A stretch of 64,000 bases of DNA from Utricularia gibba (lineage: Eukaryota; Streptophyta; Magnoliopsida; Lamiales; Lentibulariaceae): assembly GCA_002189035.1 (NCBI GenBank), contig NEEC01000020.1:868001-932000 (forward strand), in the 5' to 3' direction. Shown in pieces: positions 35,639 through 47,171 of this stretch; within the stretch, counting starts at the first letter, position 1, and each line of letters opens with the position of its first letter. The translations under genes and the position numbers were made by a program. The notes beneath the pieces were generated by a model. The model saw only the letters and a program-made list of their open reading frames with translations. It had not been told where the DNA came from and ran no database searches.

Positions 35639-38600
35639 ATGGCGAGCAAGGAATCAAAAGCGAGGGTTGCGAAAGCCTTCCGTGCGATGAAGGAACTTGG
35701 AATATCACAAGATAAGGTGAAGCCTGTACTGAAGAGTTTGCTCAAGGTGTTTGAGAAAAACTGGGAGCTCATTGAAGAAGAAAATTATAGAGCTCTTGCT
35801 GACGCTATATTTGAGAGAGAAGAGTCAGAAGTAAGTCTTTCAGGCTGGCAAGTTATCTGCTAGATTTCTACTCTTCTATTTCTGGTTGCTTATTTTCTTT
35901 ACTGAACGCTTTTATTCTTTTATGTAATATTAAGTTCTGTTAAAGAATGTGAAGCTTTGTTAAATCAACAGAGATGTGGAGTCACATAGTGAACGTTGAT
36001 GGACGTGATCTTCTCCGAAACTCTATTTGGAAATCATCATGCTACTTATGCCTATAGTTTTACATATTGGGTTCCTCTCTTATAATGTAGTATGCTTTTA
36101 TTAAAAATTTGTAATTTTGACAGGCAGTCAAGCAGTCAAAGAAGTTCATGAATACACAAGTGGGTGATGATAAATTTCAAATGTACTGTTTGTATGTAGC
36201 TCAACAATTCGAGTGCAGGCTTTCACTAACAATGCTTTCTTGTTTTTTTCAAAATCCTGGGTTATTGCTTGTTCATGATAGGCAGAAGATCATTTGGTCT
36301 CAGAGAGTTTCTTGGATCAAGAGCTTGAACGACCATTAAAAAGGTTGCGTCGTATGAGTCAGGATGGTCCAGCTTCATCTTCTAGAATATCTAGTGTGCC
36401 ACAAACTTCGCTTCTCACGCCCAAAGAAGAGAAAGATGAGCTGCCTGAACCGGCATTGCTGTCACCATCTCAGAATGTTATGCCATCACAGATAAATGGG
36501 GTAAACTGCAAAACGAAGTTGGCTGATACTATACAGCAATATAGAGGGAAGGGGAAGCAAGCCGGTTCAACCAAAGCCTTGGCTCTGTTGGAGAATCGTG
36601 ATGCTGGCCAACCTAATGGAATAATTAGAGGTCAACAAGATTCTCCATCTAGGATAGAATCTGGGTCATCCTCTCATTCACTGGGGAAAGGCCAAAGAGG
36701 GAATGAATATGGCCCACGTCCAGTAGAATCAATGGAGACGAGGTCAGGCCATGAAAATTCATCTCTCGCTTTAAAATTTAAAGAACCCAAGATTGAACCC
36801 ATCACCAGTGTGCCAGCTAACAAAAAGAGCACCCAGGTGGTTTTGATGAAGCCAAAAGAGGAGCCAGTATTTGATGACTTGGTTGGCGTTTCCACCACCC
36901 ATCCAAGTAAGATTTCTCATCTCTCTCTTCATTGAAATTGGTTTTTTTTTTTTTTCCATGTATGTCATCTTATATCCATAACATTGAACTATATGCCTCT
37001 GTGCTCATCATTTCATTGTTTCTTCGACATGCAATCACATATTTCACTGGATATATTTTCTGGCATTTTTTTTCTTGCTGTGTAGGCTTTTGTTGATGGA
37101 AAGAACCATAGTTTCACTTAGCACTTTTACCGAATCATTTTGTTTAATGATATACTTTATGCTACAGCTTTTGTCTTAACTGTAGTTAATATCTTCAGAC
37201 ATATCAAATGAAGGGGATTCTTCACGGGTAAACAAAAGTTGTATGGAAAGTTATATCCAGGAACCCCTGGAATCATTGCCTGCAAATCGAAAAGAAGTGC
37301 ATACATGCACTGCATCGCAATATGAACCAAAAGATGGCAGCGAGATGTTTTTGAGCTCTTCTGGGTATTCTACTAGCCTAGAAGTTGCTTCCTCACCCTC
37401 GGGAGAGGTCAAGATGCTTATAAGTTTGAACCTGGATTCTGAAAGAAACACTTTCCGCATGCCTAAACTAGAAGCTGTTTTAAATGCGGTTCAGGATATG
37501 TATCTCCAGTCAAACATAACCGGCATTTCAGTCAGCAAAATTTTGAGTAAAATATGCGAAAACTTCCTAGAGTTAGGAACTCATTTTGCTAGTGGTTCAA
37601 CAGAGCCTTCGGATTTGGTGCTCACCAATGAGATGCTGAATACAACTTCTGAAAAAGGTGTTCAAGTGTCTACAGGTTTAAATTTTAGTGATATGAATAG
37701 GTCGGTAGTTTCCTTGTGTAAACCTGATGATAAGGCACCACAGCAGGCATGTGAAAGCTTGACTAATGTATCGGAACCCATTATAACTTCTGAGATGGTG
37801 ACTCCAGCGTCTACTGGTTTAAGCTGTAATGATTTGAATAGGTCATCAGGCTCTCGATGTGTAGCTGAAGCTGGGTACCATATCAGCCATGTGAATGTTT
37901 GACTGATGTATCAAAGTTTAATTCAACTTCTGAAGCAGATGTGCAAGTGCCTACTTGTTTAGGTTTGAATCCGGTAAATGGATCAGTAGATCCTCTACGT
38001 GAAGCTGAGGTACCACAACAGTCATGCAATGACCTAGCTGCTCTAACAGAGCCCACAAAAACATCTGAAGCAGATGCACAAGTGTCTACTGATTTAGATT
38101 TAAATCCCTTGAAAGGTTCAGTAGTTTCTCCAGGTGAAGCTGAAGTTGAGATATCATATAAGCCTAGTGAATGTCTGACTGATGTAACAGAACCCAGCAA
38201 CATGGACATTGATGATGCGCTGTCTAAAGATAGAAAATGCCAAAAGTGGAATGCTGAAGTGTTTAATGGTGAGACCTTTGAAGCTGTTAATAGGACTCAA
38301 GTGACTTCTGAACGGATTCTAGCATGGAATGGTGCCATTGATAATGCTTGTGACACGCACACTGATGATGTGTCTGTAGAAGATGGAAAAGATCATAGGA
38401 GTGGTGCTGAAGTGATGAGCGTTCTGACAGTGGAAGTTGTTCAGAAGCCCCAAATGACTTCTGAAATTATTCTTGCATTGGATGGCGCCCTTGATATCGC
38501 CAAGGGAAAGGAAAAAAGTGTGATCACCGTGGTGAATGACGTAAATGATGAATTGCCACCAGCCTTCTGTTACATAACACAAAATGCTGCATTCCAAAAC

Positions 38601-39903
38601 GCGCATGTTGATTTCTCGCTCTCTCATATCAGGGAGAACAGTTGTTGTGCCTCTTGTTCAGGAGACTGTCTGTCATTACCCTCTCCTTGTGCATGTGCTC
38701 GTAGAAGTGGAGGTAAGTATCCTTACACAAATGATGGCCTTCTTAAGGATGAACTTCTAAGGGAGTCAGTCTCCATGGATTGGGATCCGAAAAAGCATTG
38801 CAAGTTTTTCTGCAAGAAATGCCCAGTTGAAAGATCAAAATATGACGATAACATCGACCCTTGCAAGGGCCATTTATTGAGGAAGATCATAAAAGAATGT
38901 TCGCTGAGATGCGGTTGTGGTAATCATTGTGGCAACCGAATAGTTCAGAGAGGAGTTACTCGTAATTTACAGGTACTTTTTTGTGGCTTCAAGATTTCAG
39001 TATTGGGCTAACGCAGCACTTAAATTTTGTGATTGTACTCATTGTAGTTAAAAAAAAATATCCTTCACAACTTTTTGTTAGGTATTCATGACTTCGGAGG
39101 GCAAGGGTTGGGGTCTTCGTGCTTTGGAAGACCTTCCAAAAGGTGCATTTGTGTGTGAATACGTTGGAGAAATCCTGACAATCACAGAGCTTCTTCAGCG
39201 TGCCCTATGTCATCAGAATGGAAAGAAACTTTGGTACCCCATGTTTCTTGATGCTGCTTGGGGTCCTGATAGAGTTCTCAAGGATAGGGAAACTCTTTCC
39301 CTTGATGCTACATATTATGGAAATATTTCCAGGTTTATAAATCACAGGTAGATGTTACTTAGAATATTATTTTTGCTTCTGTGTTACTGTTGATTTATGA
39401 AGTTACAACCTTTCGATGTTCTGCATCAACTCCTAGATGTTATGACGCGAACTTGGTTGCGATACCAGTTGAAGTGGAGTCTCCTGATCACCACTACTAT
39501 CATGTATGTAATCTACTCATTGCTTGAATTTCTGGAACTCAAATTCATCCAAAGAGTTGAAACTGAACCTTCTGGAACCAGCTCGCGTTCTTCACTACAA
39601 GAAAAGTGAATGCCATGGAAGAACTCACTCGGGTAACACCCATTTCTCTCATATCATTCAATCTACTTCGTTCGTGTAAGATTCCATTACTTGCAGGACT
39701 ATGGCATTGATTTTGATGACTACGATCACACTTTTAAGACATTTGAGTGCCGATGTGGGAGCAAGTTCTGCCGAAACATAAAACGCGCCAGTAAGTGAAA
39801 TCACAGCAAGTCCCATATCTGCAGCGCCTATCACGTTTACATCCCACCTAGTGATTCTGAGCTGCAAGTTTTTGTTTCAGGATCAAGATGTGCCAGGAGA
39901 TGA
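35639..39903 (+). CDS. SUVR-type SET-domain histone methyltransferase with WIYLD domain; frameshift near 37875
   Basis: SUVR proteins are plant nuclear SET-domain proteins related to Su(var)3-9 and acting in heterochromatin or transposon silencing. Exons in phase: 35639-35830, 36124-36159, 36282-36906, 37199-38972, 39082-39347, 39437-39503, 39582-39632, 39697-39790, 39881-39903. Visible in order: the WIYLD domain (residues 1-64, ARVAKAFRAMKELGISQDK), a basic PLKRLRR patch, and acidic Ser-rich linkers. Four diverged repeats of about 42 residues follow (37640-38200), then Cys-rich pre-SET (CCASCSGDC, CGCGNHCGNR) and SET (GWGLRALEDLPKGAFVCEY, NISRFINHRCYDANL, EELTRDYGIDF). The post-SET CRCGSKFCRNIKR ends the domains. 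The long fourth exon needs one extra base near 37872-37876 to keep frame. The length, about 1040 residues if in frame, exceeds Arabidopsis SUVR1/2. Confidence 0.88.
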
Positions 39904-40673
39904 CTATTTGAAAACCTCAGGGCCACTTACCCTCCACCCCTTATGTGCATTTTGCAAGTAAATGAATGTCTCCCTACTAGTATTTCTCAAGGAATCATCT
40001 TTTGTAACCGATTTTGCAGACAGTGGAGACATTGGAAACAGTAAATTTGGCCGGTTTTGCAACAAAAACCGTAACGTGTAATTATCTCCTTAAGCATTTG
40101 GTTTTGATCATGAGCTTCTAACTCGATAGTTGCCGCGGTTAGTTTTTTTTTAGTATGTACAAGAGTTGCCCAAGTAAAATCTCAGGTGGGTTAGGTATGG
40201 GGGCTTTGAGAGTGCCATAGCAGAGAAATGAGTTTTTTTTTTTTTTTTCATACAGATGGATTCAATTTCACTAAAAACTTCTTAGTAAGTGGTTTGCAAC
40301 GCAACCATGAAATGAGGCAATTACCATGATCTGGTAGATACAAGAAACCTTTAGGATTGAAATTTAGTTCGTTTGCATTGTGAAGTTTCCATAGCAGACC
40401 AGAAATAAGAATGTCAAGTAGAGAAGAGCAACCCCTCGAAACACATTTTCCTCCAAGTTGGATGAGCATCTTAGAGATGAAGCAAGAGGCTGTGGGACTG
40501 AGCTGTCACATGTTTTCCTTTGAAACCACTGTTGCAACAAGAACAAGCAAACTGTCACCCTTCTCACCAAATCTATCTTCTTTTGCAATCAAACTCTCCA
40601 CACCATAAAACTGACCCCTCAGCTATTGACATCTTGAAACTCTCATCACCTCCAACTGGTTCTCTTTTCAACT
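39904..40673 (+). promoter_or_regulatory. SUVR 3' flank and CESA4 promoter/leader
   Basis: Only 770 bp separate the SUVR stop from the CESA4 start, so this stretch must hold the terminator region of the first and the promoter of the second. ACCAAAT at 40566-40572 fits the secondary-wall MYB element consensus ACC(A/T)A(A/C)(T/C), known from regulators of secondary-wall CESA genes. A 7-mer can occur by chance. A T run lies at 40233-40248. Confidence 0.4.
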
Positions 40674-43600
40674 ATGGCAGGGCCCTTCACTGGCGCTAAC
40701 CATGCTCAAGGTTCCCATGGTGATCAAGAGGTACGTTTCCCATTGTTCTTTCTGGTTTCCCGTGCCTTCTGTGTGGTTTCTAGTATAAAACATGTCAAAG
40801 TTAATTAGAGATAATGCTTTTGAATCCATCATTCTGTGGTTAGCAACCTCGGCCACCTTCTCCGGTGAAGATATGCCGGATTTGTGGAGATCAAATTGGG
40901 GTGACTGAGAATGGGGAGGTGTTCATAGCTTGCCATGTTTGCGGCTTCCCAGTTTGCAGGCCCTGCTATGACTATGAGAAGAGTGACGGCGACCACCGAT
41001 GTCCTCAGTGCAAAACTCACTATAAACCAAACCAAGGTAACAAACTTGCTCTTTGTGTTTTTAGTTCTGCAGCTTATTGATCTCGACTCACCGCTTTGTA
41101 TGAGATGCTCTAAAGGTTCAAATGAGTATAAAGATAACAGCGAAGATGATATTGATAATAAGAATCATCATCAGCAGCAGGAGCATACGGTAAAAAATTT
41201 TATGCTTTACTTAACAGATTGCTTAAAGGGAGGGTTGAACATGTCTGAAAGTTTCATGCTTACAGGAAAATGGGAAGCTCAATGGATTCCCTCTCCCTTC
41301 TGCTGCCGGAATTCGTAATTAGTCTCTTGTTAAATGCGTTCTCGAAACTTTTACCTTGCATTGAAAATGCTTGATTCATTTTTCATGTTGACAGATACCG
41401 GTAAGCAGTTTGACAGTAAAAAAGAAAATTACAGCAATGAGGGATGGAAGGAAAGGATGGATAAGTGGAAGAATAGGCAAGAAAAGAGAGGACTTGATGT
41501 TAAAGCTGGTGAAAATGGTCATGATAAAGAAGAGGAAGATGACTATCTGTATGATTTCCTTCCCACTTTCAAATAACCGGGGATCAAAAGCAGATTGGCT
41601 GAATGTATGAAAATGTTGATGTTTATGCAGCATAGCTGAGGGACGCCAGCCGCTTTGGCGAAAAGTTCCCATCCCTTCTCGACTGATCAATCCATACAGG
41701 ATAGTGATCGTCATTCGTTTGATCATTCTATGCTTCTTCTTCCATTTCAGAATAGTGACCCCCGCACATGATGCTTTTGCCCTGTGGCTTACATCTGTGA
41801 TTTGTGAGATATGGTTTGGTTTATCATGGATACTTGATCAGTTTCCCAAGTGGTTCCCCATTAATCGAGAAACTTATCTCGATCGTCTCTCATTGAGGTT
41901 TGAACGTGAGGGTGAACCTAACCATCTGGCTCCATGTGATGTCTTCGTGAGTACAGTAGACCCTCTTAAGGAACCTCCCATTATAACAGCAAACACAGTG
42001 CTTTCGATCCTTTCAGTCGACTATCCGGTGGAGAAAGTATCCTGCTATGTCTCAGATGATGGTGCTTCCATGCTTCTCTTTGAAGCATTGTCTGAAACAG
42101 CTGAGTTTGCAAGGAGGTGGGTGCCTTTCTGCAAGAAACACAATGTCGAGCCTAGAGCTCCTGAGTTCTACTTCTCTGAGAAAATTGATTACTTGAAAGA
42201 CAAAGTTCAGCCAACTTTTGTAAAGGATCGCAGAGCCATGAAGGTAGAATGATATTCATCGTAATCTTAGCACATTTTGACATTTGATGGAGCATGAACT
42301 ATCTTATTTCAGAGGGAATACGAAGAATTCAAAGTGAGAATCAATGCTTTGGTCGCAAAAGCTCAGAAAAAACCTGAAGAAGGATGGATGATGCAAGATG
42401 GAACTCCCTGGCCGGGAAACATCACTCGTGATCACCCCGGCATGATTCAGGTGAACTGATCAACCACTTACATGTTTCAAACGCTAGGCTCATGTACTCT
42501 ATTGCAGGTGTATCTGGGAAGCGAAGGTGCGCTGGATATTGAAGGGAACGAGCTACCAAAGCTCGTATACGTTTCGCGCGAGAAACGTCCCGGCTACGAT
42601 CACCATAAGAAAGCCGGTGCCATGAATGCATTGGTAGGAAGTTCAAGGGATTTGATGTTGCTTGCTTTTTGCATGGAGCTCCAAATATGCTGACCAAATA
42701 CCTGATAAACAGGTCCGGGTTTCTGGTGTCCTTACGAATTCTCCCTTCTTGTTGAATCTGGATTGCGATCATTATCTCAATAACAGTAAGGCTGTGAGGG
42801 AAGCAATGTGCTTTTTAATGGATCCTCAGTTTGGGAAGAAGCTCTGCTATGTGCAGTTTCCACAGAGATTCGATGGTATAGATCGACATGACCGCTATGC
42901 AAATCGAAACATCGTCTTCTTTGATGTAAGTGTGCTGAATACCATTCACATGATCCTTTCTTCAAGCTCCTGGAATGAATCTGTACATCTACTTAACAGA
43001 TAAACATGAAAGGCTTAGATGGGATTCAAGGGCCGGTGTATGTTGGCACTGGATGTGTTTTCAATAGGCAGGCGTTGTATGGGTACGATCCACCGGATTC
43101 CAAGAAGCGACCGAAAATGACTTGCGACTGCTGGCCAAGCTGGTGCTGCTGCTGCTGCTTCGGTGGATCCAGGAAATCAAAGGGCAAGAAGAAGGGAGTC
43201 AAGTCTCTGATCAACCTTTCAGGAGCCTTTACCAAGAGGAAGAAGATGATGGGCAAGCAGTATGGTCGGAAAACATCCAGTACAGCGTTCGATCTGGAGG
43301 AGATCGAAGAAGGGTTGGAAGGATACGGTGACCTTGAAAAATCATCACTCATGCCACAGAAAGATTTCGAAAAACGGTTTGGAATGTCACCGGTTTTCAT
43401 TGCTTCAACCCTCATGGAAGATGGCGGCCTTGCAGAGGCATCCAACACAACTTCTCTGATCAAGGAAGCCATCCATGTAATAAGCTGTGGGTACGAGGAA
43501 AAAACAGAATGGGGCAAGGAGGTTAGTATCTCTTCTCTGGTGTTCATCTCCTACGATGAATCCCAAAAACCCTTTCTGTTTTCCACAGATTGGTTGGATT

Positions 43601-44588
43601 TACGGATCTGTTACAGAAGACATATTGACGGGGTTCAAGATGCATTGTCGAGGTTGGAAATCAGTGTACTGTTCACCAAAGCGACCGGCTTTCAAAGGTT
43701 CAGCTCCGATCAATCTGTCTGACAGGCTGCACCAAGTCCTCAGATGGGCTCTCGGCTCAGTTGAGATCTTCCTCAGCCACCATTGTCCTCTCTGGTACGC
43801 TTATGGAGGAAAGCTGAAATGGCTTGAAAGATTAGCTTATGTCAACACCATCGTCTACCCCTTCACTTCCATAGCACTTTTAGCCTACTGCACACTCCCA
43901 GCCATCTGCCTCCTCACCGGAAAATTCATCGTCCCGACGGTAAGTCCAACCCCCACTCATCTCCTTATCAGAAATGCCTCTGATACCAATCTATGTTCCC
44001 ATGCAGCTAAACAACCTCGCAAGCGTATGGTTCATCGCCCTTTTCCTCTCCATCATAGCAACCGGCATCCTTGAGCTAAGATGGAGCGGCGTAAGCATGG
44101 AGGACTGGTGGAGAAACGAGCAGTTTTGGGTGATCGGCGGCGTCTCAGCACATCTCTTCGCCGTCTTCCAAGGACTCCTCAAGGTTCTCGGCGGCGTGGA
44201 CACAAATTTCACAGTGACAGCAAAAGCAGCTGAGGACACAGAGTTCGGGGAGCTCTACATGTTCAAATGGACGACACTCCTCATCCCTCCAACAACTCTC
44301 ATCATCTTCAACATGGTGGGTGTGGTTGCAGGCGTGTCGGACGCGATCAACAACGGGTACGGGTCATGGGGGCCGCTCTTCGGGAAGCTCTTCTTTGCTT
44401 TCTGGGTGATCGTCCATCTCTACCCCTTTCTCAAGGGGCTGATGGGAAGGCAGAACAGGACGCCCACCATTGTTGTGCTCTGGTCTGTGCTGCTGGCTTC
44501 CATATTTTCCCTTCTTTGGGTCAGAATCGACCCGTTTCTCCCAAAACAAACCGGCCCGATTCTTAAGCAATGTGGGGTAGAGTGTTGA
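40674..44588 (+). CDS. CESA4: Cellulose synthase catalytic subunit, secondary-wall CESA4 (IRX5) type
   Basis: CESA4 is one of three non-redundant plasma-membrane subunits that make cellulose from UDP-glucose in secondary walls. Twelve exons fit in phase: 40674-40730, 40844-41036, 41116-41189, 41266-41314, 41395-41548, 41631-42243, 42313-42450, 42508-42633, 42713-42925, 43000-43521, 43589-43939, 44007-44588. They give 1023 residues. Visible: a RING-like zinc finger with eight Cys (30-75), [17 protein letters not shown], and two N-terminal membrane helices (about 198-250). [10 protein letters not shown] (first Asp about 285), DCDHY (about 485-489), TED (about 722-724) and QVLRW (about 762-766) are all intact. 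Six C-terminal membrane segments follow, ending KQCGVEC. The class-specific region ([20 protein letters not shown]) and the N-terminus agree with the CESA4 clade over CESA7 or CESA8. Confidence 0.95.
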
Positions 44589-45639
44589 GGGCACATATGG
44601 AATTATGTTCATATATCAATCATGATTTTTTTTTTTTTTTTTGCTTTTATCTATGGTATGGTGTGCCTGAGGATATTTAGATTCTAGATACAGATGGTTA
44701 AATCTTAAATGTGTTCATGTAAGAATAATGCATAACATAGCTACATATCTTAAATTCAAAACAAATTCATAACATAACATAGCTAAGTTAAAACCTAGAG
44801 CTTGATCTGTAATTTGAAAATGTGTTTTAGATTATATAGAATAAAATCAGTTTTGAGATTAATAAAATCAATTTGGAAATTATAAAACTATTTTGTAAAA
44901 TAATTTAAAATTATATTATAAAATTTAATAAAATAATATATATTGTAATTTTTAATATATTCAATTATTATATAATTTAATATTATGATATAAATATACT
45001 TTTAAATTAAGTAAAAAGTTAATATTATAAATTTTCTAATTAATTTCTTATTTAATTACAAATTTTTGAAATTAATCACAAAATTTGAATTTCTGATTTA
45101 AATATAAAATAGTTAAAAATTAAAATTTTCAAAAATTAAGTAGAATCATTTCAGAAAATTATATATACTAAAGTCCCTAATCTTATTGGAGATGGTGGGT
45201 AAATTGAGATTTAATATTAAAGTCAAAGAACGATCAACACTGGCTCAATAAATACAAAATGTAAAAATACCAAATTAAAAATAATTTTTTAAAATAAAAA
45301 TAGGCATACATTCATGCAAGGGATTTGGAAATAAGTGTATGCAAGGTGTAGAATTCTGGCAAAATGTTGAATCCCCATATCACATCCTGTTATTTAAAGC
45401 ATTTTTTTTATCTTTTATATATGAAAAAGAAGCGGAGAAATTCTTGACAAGAAGGATTACACAAAGATCTTGAACGCAACTCTCCATTCCTTCGTGGTTC
45501 ATCCACAAGGTGATTCAGAAAATGTATCAGATGTTTGTTGACTAAAAAATGAATAAGAACACACAAAATCATGAAACTACGATTTCGGTAATTCGATGTC
45601 CTAAAATTATTTAGAACCATTTAATTGATTAGTTACCTT
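44589..45639. other. Intergenic, no gene recognised
   Basis: The first part is the 3' flank of CESA4 with a T run (44626-44642). The rest is AT-rich with no gene. Confidence 0.5.
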
Positions 45640-45780
45640 CAAAATTCAAGTGATTTATTATGAAAGTAGAGATCATTTTTTATAGAATAGGAACAATCGG
45701 TTAAGACGCAATCAATTTCACAAAATTAGGAGATCTAGTCAATTCCATCATTTCCTAAACGTACATAAGACTAAGAGCTA
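45640..45780 (+). repeat. Dispersed repeat copy (LTR-like), matches 22985-23120
   Basis: It contains AGTGATTTATTATGAAAG, TTTTTTATAGAATAGGAACA and later CATCATTTCC and TACATAAGACTAAG in the same order as the inverted copy near 23.0 kb. A separate hairpin, AATCCAAGACT/AGTCTTGGATT, follows at 45789-45816. Confidence 0.45.
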
Positions 45781-46151
45781 GTTGCAACAATCCAAGACTA
45801 AGCCAAGTCTTGGATTGATTTCCTCTTCCAATAATTCTAATATTATAATTAAATTATTACAACAATGTTAACGTATCAGCATTGAGTAAGAGTGGGCAGT
45901 TGGATGAGCCGCCACATTTAGTCCAACCAACATGGTTGTTGAATGTTGAATCTGAGGGCCATGCTGGTCACTGAGACCAGGCTGGCTGGCTGGCATCAGG
46001 GTACGTCAGCATTTAAGATTGAGGGTAATAATTTGTGTCGTCTGCTTTGAAACTGTTACATTGGGTCCAAAAGTGGAACAAGGCTGCTAATCAAGGACTG
46101 ATGGGAGTTGCATATTCTGTTTAATTTTGATTCATGGAATGGAGCTTATTA

Positions 46152-46448
46152 GAGTATCTCCAACTGTTTCCACGGAATTCTACATGGTACTTCCATTTTG
46201 TTTATTAGATTTTTGGAAATCATTGTATGTGTATAGTTTTATTTCCGAATTTCCATTGAATGGAATTTTCATTTTCATTATGGAAATCCATTAAAATGGA
46301 CACAAAAAAGATAACATCTTGGATTTCTGAAAATGATTTGTGTTACGGAAATGGTTATAGCTAAAATGAAAATTTAGTAACTAAATTTCTGGAAATATAA
46401 TAAAAGTGACATGGCACTCCAGATTTTCGGAAACTATTGGAATTGCTC
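46152..46448. mobile_element. Tourist-like (PIF/Harbinger) MITE, 297 bp, TTA target duplication
   Basis: The left end GAGTATCTCCAACTGTTTCC and the reverse complement of the right end GAGCAATTCCAATAGTTTCC are inverted repeats. TTA flanks both ends (46149-46151 and 46449-46451). GAGCATCTCCAA-like ends are typical of plant Tourist elements. Its right terminal region also resembles the MITE at 1181-1364. The short plus frame at 46406-46603 has no domain. Confidence 0.75.
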
Positions 46449-46451
46449 TTA

Positions 46452-47171
46452 TTGAGGTTATGAAATTTGCATTTGGGGTACCATTGGTTGTTTTGCTCCT
46501 ATTGTCTGTAGCGCCTGCACTGCGAGGGTTGGGTGTTTTTCGGGGGTCCCCGAAGGCAACAAGTGCTTCTCCTTTCGTATTGACTTGCATTTATATTGAC
46601 TAACATGTGGATATGGATGATTTTGAAAAGTATCCATGGTTAAAAAATTGTGCAAGAAAATTATTTATAATATATGCAATTTTTTATTTTAGTGTGTGAC
46701 AGAGAAATTAAAAATAAATATTTTAATAAACTAGTATATCAAAGGATTCTGTTATGAGATTATTGAATCTAATTTTTAATATTATAAAAGATTACATTAA
46801 ATTAATTATTTATGATATATAATTTATTTTATATTTAATTATTTTATTTTTACATTTCAATATAGAATTATTTGTTTTAATATCATATTTGATCCAATTA
46901 AAACTTGTGTTTTTTTGTGATTATAGTTAATATTTGAATCATAAATTGATTTAATTTTTTATTAATTAAGTTCATGTTAAAATTAAAGATTCGATGTATT
47001 AGATAATCACATATTAAATCTAAGTATCAGCTGTGCCACAGATTTGACGAAAATGATGAGCTGAGGTGATGTTTGGCTGCATTGCTTCTGAACCGTCTGA
47101 AACTAAGGGTCTGTAATGGTGATGATGTTCAGAACACAACCTTGGAGAAGTAATAACCATACTTCTCTTTA
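46452..47171. other. Intergenic and 3' flank of the alcohol oxidase gene
   Basis: AT-rich with no gene seen. The last roughly 100 bp are the likely 3' untranslated region of the minus-strand gene that stops at 47172. Confidence 0.45.

Noticed and set aside
40411-40608. Open frame upstream of CESA4 as a uORF or gene
   Set aside because: It lies in the promoter or leader region with no similarity. No leader start could be fixed to judge a uORF.
43026-44612. Minus-strand frames of up to 173 codons over CESA4
   Set aside because: They are antisense to conserved CESA exons and show no domain.
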